A DNA stretch of 64,000 bases from positions 62,001 to 126,000 of the forward strand of contig JACRJZ010000138.1 of NCBI GenBank assembly GCA_016219875.1, written 5' to 3'. Each line of letters opens with the position of its first letter. The stretch's first letter is position 1. Source of the stretch: Verrucomicrobiota bacterium (GTDB lineage Bacteria; Verrucomicrobiota; Verrucomicrobiia; Limisphaerales; JACRJZ01). Below the pieces are notes generated by a model. It saw nothing but the letters and a program-made list of their open reading frames with translations. It had not been told where the DNA came from and made no database searches. Made by a program: the position numbers and the translations under genes. Of this stretch, positions 17,846 to 29,800 are shown piece by piece.

Positions 17846-20800
17846 CTAGGGAACCCAGCGCAAGCGGAAGAACTGGGTGCCGGCGCCGGCCGGGAGCGTC
17901 ATCGTGTAACGCCCGCCCGCCAGGACTGGAGATCCCGGCATGTCCGTCCACGGCCCGGTGAGACTCGGCGCACCCATGAGCACGTAGGCGCCGCCGTTGG
18001 CGGGCCACGAGATCAGGGCGTTGCCGCCGGTCAGACTGATGGCGGCGGTCGGAATCATCGTCACCGCCGTCTGCGCGGTTGCAGTGTTGTTGGCGAGGAA
18101 TTGATCGGCCTGTCCGCCGACGACCGTAGCCGTGATGGTCAGGAGCGCGGCCGTGGAAGGCGCGGTGGCCTGGATGGTGATGACGGCCCCGGCATCAATG
18201 GCGAGGCTGCCGACGTTCGCGACCATGACGTTGCCACCCACGTTCGCGACCGTGCCGCGCGTGCTGGTGGCGGGACCGACGATGACCTCCGCCGGCAGGA
18301 AGTTGGTGACGAACACTCCCGTGGCCGAGCCGGGACCGTGATTGGTCACGGCCACCGTGTAAGTCAGCGCGCCACCAGGCGAAACCGGATTGGGCGCGAC
18401 GGCCATTTGCACCGACAGATCGGTCACCGGTATGAGCGTGCCGCCGACGGAGATGTTGAGGCTCCAGCCGCTGACAATGGAGCCGGCGTCCTGGCCGGTG
18501 TCATCGACGATGAACAGCTTCCAGTCGCCGTTCGGGTCCGTGCCGTTGAACAGGCTGAGCGCGCTGCCGTAAGCCGGAGGCGGGTTGGCCGGGCCGGGCG
18601 CCGGGAACGGATCATCCGTCACTTCGTAGTTGGCCGGGCGATAGACGCCGTTGGTGATTCGGCTGCCGAACGGCACCGCGACCGCCGCGGCATCGTCGAA
18701 GGTGGCGTTGACGTTGTTCGCGGAGGTGAAGCCGCCCGCGTCCGACATGAGCATCACGTTCTGGCCGTTCGGGCCGACGAGGACCATGTCAATGTCCGGC
18801 ACATACGGATGGGTCAAGCCGGAGAGCGTGACCGTCAGCTTGCTGACCGTGCCGTTGACGCCAGAGACGTTGAGGACGGACGGATACGGCGAGGCGGGGG
18901 CGTTGTCCACGATGGCGATGGTGTTCGCGTTGGCAAACGGCACGGTGCTGCTGCCCAGACTGAAGAGGAACGACACCACGCCATTGGTGAAGTTGCCTTC
19001 CTTGAGCACGAACGTGGCGACGACGCGCCCGCCGTTGGTGCCCGTGGCGCGGAAGGTGTAAGGCCGTGACGCCACCGGGCCGCCGGCCACGACGGTGCCG
19101 TAGTTCTGCGTCTGCGTGGCGGCCCCGTTGGTCATGACCACGCCGTTGGTCGCGAGCAGGATCGCCTGCAAGTTCACGGTGTTGACCGCGCCGACGTTGC
19201 GGAAGCCGAACTGCACCGTCACGGTCTCGTTCGGATCAATGCGTCCGTTGGCCGGGGCGGTTTCCGCGATCAGCGCCGTGCCGGCGGGCTGGAGAATGCC
19301 CAGGTTGCTGTCCACGATGGTCAGCGTGGTTTGGTCGGGCGAGCCGAGGCGCGCGCCGCCTTGCGGGCTGAGGAGTTGCAGGCGCAGCGTTTCCAGGCCC
19401 TCGAGGTCGCCGTCGTTGACGATCGGCAAGACCAGCGCCTGCACGGTTTGGCCGTCGGCGAACGAGACGCTGCCGGTCGCGTTCAGGAAGTCCGCGCCCG
19501 GTGTGGCGGTGCCGCCCGTGGCGGCGTAGCTCACGCTGACGGGACCGTTGCTGCCGCCGGTGCGCAAGAGCGTCACGAGTGCGTCCTGACCTTCCGTGGC
19601 AAAACTGCTCGAGGCCGCAAAGGAAAGGCGGCCCGCGTTGTCCACGATGTTGAGGATGGCGAAGCCCGGATCGACATAGGCGTTGGTGCTCGGGTTCACG
19701 AGGAGAAGCAGCACGGTCTTGATGCCTTGCACGATGCCGTCGTCGAAGACCGGCACCTGGACGGTCTTGGGCGCCATGTCACCGGCGATCCAACTCACGA
19801 CGTTGGAGACGCGGCTGTAGTCGCCGGGGAACGACGCGGTGCCATTCATGGTGATGAACGTGGCGGAAACGGCCTCCAGCGGGCTGCCCTTGCGGACGAC
19901 CGTGATGGTGGCGTTCGTGCTCAGCGAACCGACCGTGTAGTTGGTGGCCGAAAAGCCGATGGCGCGGTCGTTGTCCTGGATGACGAGCACCGCGGTGGGT
20001 TGGGTGCCGAGTTGGGTGCCGCTGGGATTGAGGAGCGCGAGATTCACCGTCACATCGCCCTCGGCGATCAGGTTGTCGAGGAGCGGCACGAAGAACGTGG
20101 TGTTGCTCTCCCCCGGCAGGAAGACGATCGTGCCCGCGGAGGCCAGGTAGTTGGTGTTCACGTGGCCCGTGCCGTCGCTGGCCGCGTAGTCCACCGTGGC
20201 CTGGGTGCTGAGATCCCCGTAACGGACGACGGTCACCGGGTAGTTCGACGCGAAGAAGGGGAAGATCAACAGAGTCGGCTCCGTGACCGTATAGACGGCG
20301 TTGGTGAAGCTCACCGCGCTGTCGTTGTCGAGGATGATGAGTTGCGCCGACGGGATCGGGCCGAGGTTGGCCGCGCCGAGGAGCGAAAGCGCCACCGACT
20401 CGTCGCCTTCCACCAACGTGTCGTCGAGGATGCGGACGCTGAAGGGCTTCGAGAATTCGCCGGGCAGGAAGTTCAGGACGGTGTTCGTGCCCACGAAGTC
20501 AAGGCCCACGATGGCCGTGCCGCTGCCGGCGCTGGCCGTGACGGCGGCCGGCACGTTCGTCGCGCCGCGGCGTTCAACCGTGACCGTCGCGATCGGATTG
20601 GTTTCAGAGATGGAGTACGAGGTGACCGTGAAGCTGAAGCCCACGTCGTTGTCCTGGATTTGCAGCACGGCGCGGTTGGTCACGCCCGGTCCGCCGATGG
20701 TCGCCCCGCCGGTCGGGTTCGAGAGAATGAACTCCACCGTCTCCAGCGCCTCGATGAGGGTGTCGTCCGTGATCGGCACTTGAAGGGTCTGGGTCGTCAC

Positions 20801-23800
20801 GGTCGGCCCGAAGACGAGCACGTTGGAGACGACGCCGTAATCGACGTTCGGTGTGGCCGTGCCGCCGAGGCTTCGGACCAGCACACTGACGGTGCCGTTG
20901 GTGCCGCCGTCGCGGAGGACGTTGATGGCCGCGGTGGGCGTGCCTTCGATCACATCGAAGACGGGCTGGCTGAAGCCGAAGACGCCGTTGCCGTCGTCGT
21001 CCAGGATGTCCAAAGCGGCGTTCGCCTGGCCGAGCACGGCGCCGCCGGTCGGAACGGACAGCAGGAGGCCGACGTTCTCCCGGCCTTCGATCAGGTTGTC
21101 GTCGAAGAGCGCCACGGAGAAGGTCTTCTCGGTTTCACCGTCGAAGAAGGTCACGACGCCGTTGGTCGCGGCGAAATCCGCGCCCGCCGTGGCCGTGCCG
21201 GTGGTGGTGCTGTAGTGGACGGAGACCGTACCGGTGAAGCCGTTGGTGCGCTTGACGGTGATCTGGGCCAGCCCGCTGTTCTCGTAGGCGGCGTAGCGGC
21301 CGGACGTGAACGTGACCACGCCCGCGCCCTTGGCTTCGTCGGTGATCGTAAGGGTGGCGTTGTCGATGCCCAGGATCGCCGGACCGGTGAGGTTCGAGGC
21401 CACCAGCAGAACCGTCCGCGGCGGCTCGATCGTGAACGTGTCCAGGACCGGCACGAAGAACGTCTGCACCGTCACGCCTGGATCGAAGACCAACCGCGCG
21501 ATGGACGGCACGTAGTCGATGCCGGGCACCGCGGTGCCGTTGGTGGTGGTGAAGCAATCCAGCGTGACGGTCTGGTTCGCGCCGCCGACGCGCCGAACCG
21601 TGATGCGCGCGGCGCCACCGTTTTCGAGCACGGTGTATTGCGCCGAGGTGAAGCCGATCACGGCCTCGTCATCGACCACGTTCACCGTCGCGAGGACCGG
21701 GAAGCCGAGGATGGATCCGCCCGTCGGCGTGGCGAGTTGGACCGTGAAGCTGCGCGGGCCGTTGACCACCCCGTTGTTGCGGAGCGGGACGACGATGGCT
21801 TTGACCGATTCGCCTTCCGCAAAGACCAGCGTGCCGCTGGCGGCGGTGAAGTCGGCGTTGGCACCAGTGCTGACGGCCGTGCCGTCCTGCGTGGCGTAAT
21901 TCACGCGCACCTCGCCGCTGAGGCCGCCCAGGCGCTGGACCACGAGCACGGCGCTGGCCGCGTCTTCGGTGGCGCTATAGGCCGCGGCGCTGAACTGGAT
22001 CATGCCGGCATCGGTGTTGGCGCCGTTGAGCAGGCGCGCGATGCCCAGCCGCGGCTGGGTGTCGAACTCCGTGAACGCGCCGCCGACCAGGATCTTCCCG
22101 TCGAACTGCTGCAGCGTCTCGGTGCTGACGAAGTTGTTCGCGCCAAGGCCGAAGTTGATCGTCGGATCGACCGAGCCGTCCGCGCGCAGGCGCACGATGC
22201 GGCTGTGGAACTGGCCGTTGAAGAGCGTGAAGCTGCCTACCACCAGCACGCGGCCGTCCGGCTGCAGCAGGAGCGAACTGACGTAATCGTTCGCGCCCGC
22301 GCCGGTGTTGAACGTGGCGTCCACGCTGCCGTCGGCATTCAGGCGCGCGAGGTTGACGTTCGTGCGGCCCGCCGACGCGAGCCTGAACGAACCGCCGATG
22401 AGAATCTTCCCGTCCGCCTGCACGGCCAGGGCGCTGACCGAGCCGGCCGTGAGCGGGCTGGCGAAGCTGGAATCCACCGCGCCGGTGGCCAGTAGCCGCG
22501 CCACGCGGGCGGAGTTCGGGGCGCTGCTGACCGAGATGAAGTCGCCGCCGACCAGCACCCGGCCGTCGGCCTGGAGCGCGAGGGCCTTGACCGCACCGAC
22601 GTTTGCGCCGCTGCCGGGGTTGAACGAGGTGTCAATCGCGCCGTTGGCGGTCAGGCGGGCGATGCCGCTGCGGGCCACGCCGTACACCGTGTTGAACGAG
22701 CCGCCGATGAGCACGCGGCCATTGGGCTGCAGCGCCAGCGCGTTCACGCTGTTGTCGGGGCCGATGCCCACGTTGAACCCGCCGTCCACCGCGCCGTTGT
22801 CCTGGAGCCGGGCGACGAAGTTGCGCGGGAAGCCGTTGAAGCTGGTGAAGTCGCCGGCCACGATCACGCGGCCGTCGGGCTGCAACACCACCGAGCGGAC
22901 GGCCTGATCGGGGCCGAAGCCGATGTTGAAGTTGGTGTCGATGGTGCCGTTGGCGTTCAGGCGGGCGACGCGGTTCTGGGTCACGCCGACAATGCTGGTG
23001 AAGTCGCCGCCGGCCACGACTTTGCCGTAGAGGAACGGCAGCGCCGCATTGGTGTACACCGCCACGGAGTTGACCGCGACGTTGGCCGCGGCGGCTGGAT
23101 CGTAGGAACCGGTCACCGAGCCGTTGGCGTCAAGCACGGCGACGTGCGGGCGGGATTGGCCGTTGAAGGTGGTGAAGTCACCGCCGACGGCGAGCTTGTT
23201 GCCCGTGACGGTCAGGATTGGGCCGCTGCCGCCCGGAACCGGCAGCGGGCCGGCAAAGCTGACGATCCAATCGTAGAAGAAGGAGACGCGGGCATAGACG
23301 CCGGGATAGCCCGCAAGGGCACAATCGTTGCCAAAGCTCACGACGCCGGCCTGCTTGACGAGGCCAGCCGCGTTCGTCACGACCAACGGACCGCCGCTGT
23401 CACCCTGGCAAGTGTCAATGCCGCCCTGCGGGAAGCCCGCCATAATCATGTCCGGAGTAATCTGCCCCGGCCCGTAGAGCGACGTGGCCGTGATTGGCAC
23501 GGCACCGACCCTCAACTGGTCCGAACTGGTGCCGCCGAAAGAAGTGGTGCCCCAGCCCGTGATGGTGGCCATGACGCCCGGCGCGATGAGGCCCGCCGCC
23601 TCGTCCGCTGGCGTCACCAGAGGAACCGGCGCGGCCACGTACGGCCCGCCGAATTGAATCGGTTGCGTGAGGTGCAAGAGCGACATGTCGTTCTGCATCG
23701 TGGCCGGATTATACTGCGGATGCACGATGATCTGGTCCACCGCGAAGACCCGGCCCTGTTGCGGTTGGCTGAGGGTCGTCACGCCGACCGCGACGGCGAT

Positions 23801-26800
23801 GTTGCCCGGCACTTCGCCCAGCATGCAGTGCGCCGCGCAGAGAATCCAACGGTCATTCAGAATAGAGCCGCCGCAGCCCTGGCTGTTGAAGAGGTTGCCT
23901 GGGTTGTAGGCCCCAAACAGGATGGCCACTTGATACGGGAAGTTGTCGATGGTGGTGGTCGTGCCGCCGACGATTTTGCCCACGTTGGGCATCTTGAGCG
24001 GGGCCAAACTCCGGGCCGTCACGTCCCCTCCCACGGCAATCGCGCGGATCAGGTCGTCGGCACCGGTGCCGGGATTGAACGTGACATCAATCGCGCCGGA
24101 CGGCGTCAGGCGGACGATGCGGGTGTAGGCCGCGCCGTCGAACAGCGTGAAGTCGCCCGCCAGCACAATCATGCCGTCAGCTTGCACGACGACCGAGCGG
24201 ATCACGGCGTTGGCGCCGAGGCCGGGATCGAAGGTGAGATCGATCGAACCGTCAGCCCTGAGGCGCGCGACGTGGTTGCGCGGCACACCGGCCACGGTAA
24301 TGAACTCGCCGACGATAATGACGCTGCCGTCCGCCTGCACACCGACGCCGTGGACGGGCGCGTCCGGACCGAGGCCGGGGCCGGATTGGAAGAACGGATC
24401 GATCGCGCCGTTGACGTTGACCCGCGTGACGTAGCGGCCAGCGAAGCCATTGAACGACGTGAACCGTCCGCCGACGATCAACTGGTTCGTGCCGTAGGCG
24501 GCAACGGCCAGCACGCTGTCGTCCGCGCCGGCGCCGGTGTTGAAGGTGCCATCGAGCGAGCCGTCCTGGTTGACACGGGCCAAGCCGCGCCGCTGGACAC
24601 CGTTCACCGTGGTGAAGTCACCGCCGATGACGAGCTTGTCGCCCAGGCCGCCCATCAGAATGATGCCGTCGTAAGTCCAAAGCGAGCCGTTGGTCAGGCC
24701 CACGTTGACGAGGACGGTCAAGTTCGTGGCCGCGCCGGGGCCGAAAACGATGTTCGTGAAGCCGCCCGAGACGGCATTGGTCCAGACGACGACGTTGGTC
24801 GCATAGATCGTGGTAGCGCCGTAGAGAATGGAGAAGGTGTTCGTGACGACCGGCAGGTTGGTGTCGCCAACCGTCGGCGGCGTGAAGGTGAAGGCGCCGG
24901 ACACCACGCCCTGATTGGCGGACAACTGGATGACGTTGGTGTGGTCGTTTTCGGCGCTGGGCGGCGCGCTGTTGGTGAAGGTGAGGACCGTGCGCGCGGC
25001 GGACCAAGTGAGGGCGCGCACCGTGCCGTCCGCACCGTTCGTGGAGCTGAACGTGGGCACCGGCGCGCCGTTCGGCTGGAGGAGCGCCACGCGGCCGGCC
25101 CAGCGACCGTCGTAGTTGGTGAAGGCGCCGCCGACCGCGACGAAGTTGGTGCCGTAAGGCGCGACGGCATTGACGGTGTCGTTGAAGCCCGCACCGATGG
25201 CGAAGCTGGTATCGACCACGCCGTTGGTGGTGAGGCGTGAGATGCGGTTCTGCGGCAGACCGTGCATCTGGGTGAAGTCGCCGCCGGCGTAGAGGTGCGC
25301 CCAAACATCGTAGGCCACGGCGAGGACCGGGCCGTTGGCAAAGTAGCTTCCGGCAAAGGTCGGATCGACACTGCCGGCCGGCTGGTCGGCGTCGAGGATG
25401 GTCATCGTCGCGTTGGGCACGAGAATGGCGCAGTCCACGGGGTTGAGGAGCTCCAGGTTGGCGAAGACCACCGGGCCAAGACGGAAATCCCGGAGGAGCG
25501 GGACTTCGAAGGTCTTGGGGGTATCGTCGCCCACGGCCCAGCTCAGCAGACCGCTGGTGGTGACGTAGTGGCGGCCCGCCACGGCGGTGCCGTCGAGGGT
25601 GCGGTAAGAGACGGCGATGGCGTTGGTAGGAGCGCCGCCGCGGATGACGGTGATGAGAGCATTGCCCTGGCCCTCGTTCACCACGTAGTTCGTCTGGGCA
25701 AATTTCACGTAGGGCTGGGTGTCGTCATCGACAATCGTGACCACGCCATTGGTGGCCGGGCCAAGGAGCACCGCGCCTTGCGGATTGAAGATCGTCACAC
25801 CGAAGAGGTGGTCGGGCTGCTGAAGGGCGTCGTTGATGATCGGAATGCGGATTTGCTTGGAGGTTTCCCCATCGAAGAAGGAGAGGGCCACGTTGTTCGT
25901 GGCGCCGTAGTCGATCCCGGCGGTGGCCGTGATGTTGTAGGTGCTGTAGCGCAGGGACACCACGCCACTGCTGCCGTTGGTGCGGACGAGCGTGAGGGTG
26001 ACGTACGGCTCGTACTCGTTCACCGAGTAGGCAGCGGGCAAGAAGCTGATCTGGCCGCCGGAGAATTTGTCGTCCACGATGCTGAGCGTGGCATTGGCCA
26101 GACCGATCTGGTTGGCCAAGGCGGGCTGCACGTTGGAGAGCATGAGGCTGACGGTGCGCAACCCTTGGAGGAGGTCGTTGCGAATGATCGTCACGTTGAA
26201 GGTGAGGTTGGTCTGGCCCGGCAGGAAGACGAGTTGCCCGGCCGTGGGCCAGTAATCAACCGCCGGCGTGGCCGTACCGCCCTCGACCGTGGCGTAGCTC
26301 ACAGTGACGGTGGTGTTGGTGTTGCCAAGGCGATAGACATTGATGAGCGCCCGGCCGCCAATGTCGTTCTTGTTCACGCTGTAGTAGGTGGCCGTGAACC
26401 CGACGATGGCCTCGCTGTCCTGAATGATGACCTTGCTGAAGGGCTGCGGACCGGGGCCGGCGCCGCCGGTGAAGTTCGTCACGTGCACTGCGAAGAACCG
26501 GTCGCCCTCCAGGACGCGTGTGTCGGGCAGGATCGGGACCGAGAAGATCTGGCGGGTCTCGCCCTCGATGAACTCCAGCGTGCCGTTCACGGGCAAGTAG
26601 TCGAAGCCCGGCACCGCCGTGTCGTCCGTGCCACCGGTGAAATAGTCCGCCGTGACCCGGCCCGTGGTGCCGCCCACGCGGCGCACGCTGACGATGACGT
26701 TGGTTTCAGTTTCGCTGACCGTGTACTCCGGCGCGGCGTATTCGACCTCGCCTGCGCCGTCGATGGACCCGCCATAGACGCGGGCCACGAAGCGGCGCAA

Positions 26801-29800
26801 CTGGTCGTCGTAGGTGGTGAAGCCGCCGCCGAGGACGATCTTGCGGTCGGGCTGGAGGAGGAGGGCGGCAATGAAGCTGTTCGCGCCGTTGCCGAAGTTG
26901 ATGGTCGGGTCCGTCGTGCCGTCGGAGCGCAGGCGGGTCAGACGTTTACGCGTCACGTTGTTGAACGCGGTGAAATCGCCGCCCGCGAGAATCTTGCCGT
27001 CCACCTGGAGCGCGAGCGCATAGACACTGTCGTTGGCGCCGACGTTGTTGGGGCTGGCGGCCAAACTGAGGAAGTCCGTGTCCAGCGAGCCGTCCTGGTT
27101 CAGGCGGGCGAGGTAGTTGCGCGGCGTGCCGTTGACGCCGGTGAAGCTGCCGCCGGCCACGATCCGGCCGTCCGGCTGAAAGAGGATGGCGCGGACCGCG
27201 GCGTTCATGCCGCCGGCGGGATCGAAGCTGAGATCAAGCGCGCCATTGGGCAAGAGCCGGGCGATGCGGAAGCGGTTCGTGCCGTTGACGCGCGTGAACT
27301 CACCGCCAATGAGAATCTTGCCGTCGTCCTGCATGGCGATGGCGAACACCGTGCCGTCCAGGCCGGAACCGGTGGAGAAGGTGACATCGACCGTGCCGTT
27401 GGTCGTCAGGCGGACGAGGTTCGGGCGGGTGATCCCGTTGAACTTGTTGAACGAGCCGCCGACGAGAATCCTGCCGTCAGGCTGGAGCGTGATGGCATAG
27501 ACGGGATTGTCCGCGCCGGAACCGGGGTTGAAGGAGGCGTCGAGCGTGCCGTCGTGATAGACGCGGCCGATGCGGCTGCGGTTCGTGCCCACGATCTGCG
27601 TGAACAAGCCGCCCAGCAGTACGCGTCCGTCGGGCTGCAAGGTCATGGCGCGGATGGCGGCGTCGGCGCCCGGGCCGAGATCGAAGCTGGCATCAAAGGC
27701 GCCGTCAGGCAGCAGGCGGGCCACGCCGTTGCGAGAGATGTCGTTGACCTCGGTAAAATCGCCGGCCAGCAGCAGGCTGCCGTTCGGCTGGAGGGCGAGG
27801 GCATAAACAGGGCCGTCGGTCTTGGCGCTCGGATTGAACGTGGTATCGAGCGAGCCGGCGGGCGTGTTGAAGGACTCGTTGTCCACCAGGGTCAAGGTGA
27901 CGGTGCTGGGGCTGCCGAGTTGCGCGCAGCCGGTCGGCTTCGGGTTCGACAGCAAGAGCACGAGGTCTTTGTTGCCGTCGGCCTGGTCATCGTCCAGCAA
28001 GGCGATGTTGAAGGTCTTGCTGATCTCACCCGGCAGGAACTGGAGCACGCCGTTGGCGGCCACGTAATCCATGCCCGGACTCAGCGGGTCCACCGGGATG
28101 ATCGACCAGTCGATCTCGTTGGTTTCGGCAATGCCGTCGCGGCGCAGAACGCTGATGCTCACCTGGCCGCCGTTCTCGTCGGCTTGGTAGAAGGACTGGC
28201 TGAAGAGATACGTGCCGCATTTGTCGTCATCGATGATCGTCAGCGTGGCGTTGCTGCGGATGCCGAAGAGGCGCGGGTCGTTGGTCGCGTTGACCGTAGC
28301 GTTGGTCAGAAACAGGAGCACGGTGCGAGCGCCGTCCGCACGGCCATCCGCCAGCAGTGGCACGGTGAAGCTCCGCGGCACCGCGTCGCCGTCGTTCCAG
28401 GACAGCGTGCCGCTGGTGCCGTTGGTCAGCCAGTCCAGGCCGGGGATGGCGCTGCCGCTGACGGCGCGGAACTGGGTGGTAAGAGCGCGCTGGTCGCCGC
28501 CGGTGCGGGTGACGGTGATGGTGGCGGCCGGGGCCTTTTCGTTGGTGGTGAAGCCGGAGAGCGCGAAGTTCAACCGCCCAAACGGGAAGTCGTTGTCGAT
28601 GATCGTGAGCGTGGAGGTCGCGATGGAGACGGGGGTGCTGCCCGGCAGGCGCGCGCCGCCGGTGGCGTTGGTCAGGACGAGGCCGATGTTCTCGTCGAAC
28701 TCGACGGCCGTATCGTTGCGGAGGGGCACGGTGAAGGTGCGGTTGGTCTGACCGGAGGCAAAGAAGAGCGTGCCGCGCGTCGTGGTGTAGTCCCCGGTGT
28801 CCGGCAAGGTCGCGGGCGTGGCCACCGGCGGGGCCGTGAGCGTGGTGGTGAAGTAGTCCACGGTGACCGGGCCGACCGAGCCGTTGGTGCGGATGACGGT
28901 GATGAGGGCGCTCCCCTTGTCCTCGTTGGTCACAAAGGCGGTCGTGGCGAAGGTGAAGGTGCCGGCCGGGAAGTCGTTGTCGCCGATGGTGAGATTGGCC
29001 TTGGAGCGGCCCAGCGCGCCGCCCAACGGAATGTATTCGCCGCCCAAGACGATGTTGCCGTCCGGCCGCAGGAAGCTCAGGTCCAGCGTGCGGTCGCCGT
29101 CCCGGAGCTGGTTGTCGAGGATCGGGATTTCCAAATAGATCGGGTAGGTGCGGCCGACCCCCAGAGGGGCGAAATTGGTGATGGTGATGCCGAAATCTTG
29201 GGCGTTGGCGTCGATGTTGGTTTGGAAGAAACTCTGCGGCCAGATGGCCAGGAGATTGGTGCTGACATAATCGACCAAGTTGGTGGCCGTGCGGTCGAAG
29301 GTGCCGGCCTCCGCCATCAGGGTGCCCAGCCGGCCATCGGTGCGCTCCAGCCGCAGCTTGGCTCGGGCGCTGTTTTCGTCGGCGAAGAAATTCTCGAGAG
29401 CGTATTCCGCGTTGCCCGGCCCCGGCGTGGTGGTGCCGAAGAGGCGGGCGATGTTGTAGCGGGGCCGTTTGTCGGCGCGGGTGAAGACCGTGTAGTGGTT
29501 GGGCACCAACTTCGAGTAGGACGGATTGCCGCCCACGTTGGTGAACGAGCCGCCGATCATCACGTTGCCGTCCGGTTGGAGCGCAATGGAGGCCACGTAG
29601 TTGGGCGGGTCGAAGCTGAGTTTGCGCGGCAGGCCCGCGAAGTGGTTGAAGGCCGTATCCAAAAAGCTCGTGTCCAGCGCGCCGTCCCGCCGCAGGCGCG
29701 CCAGGCCCATGCGGCGGGTGCCGTTGAACATCATGAAGGAACCCCCGATGAGCGGCTGCTGGTTCGTGTCCACCACGATGGAGTAGATCGGATTGTCCAC

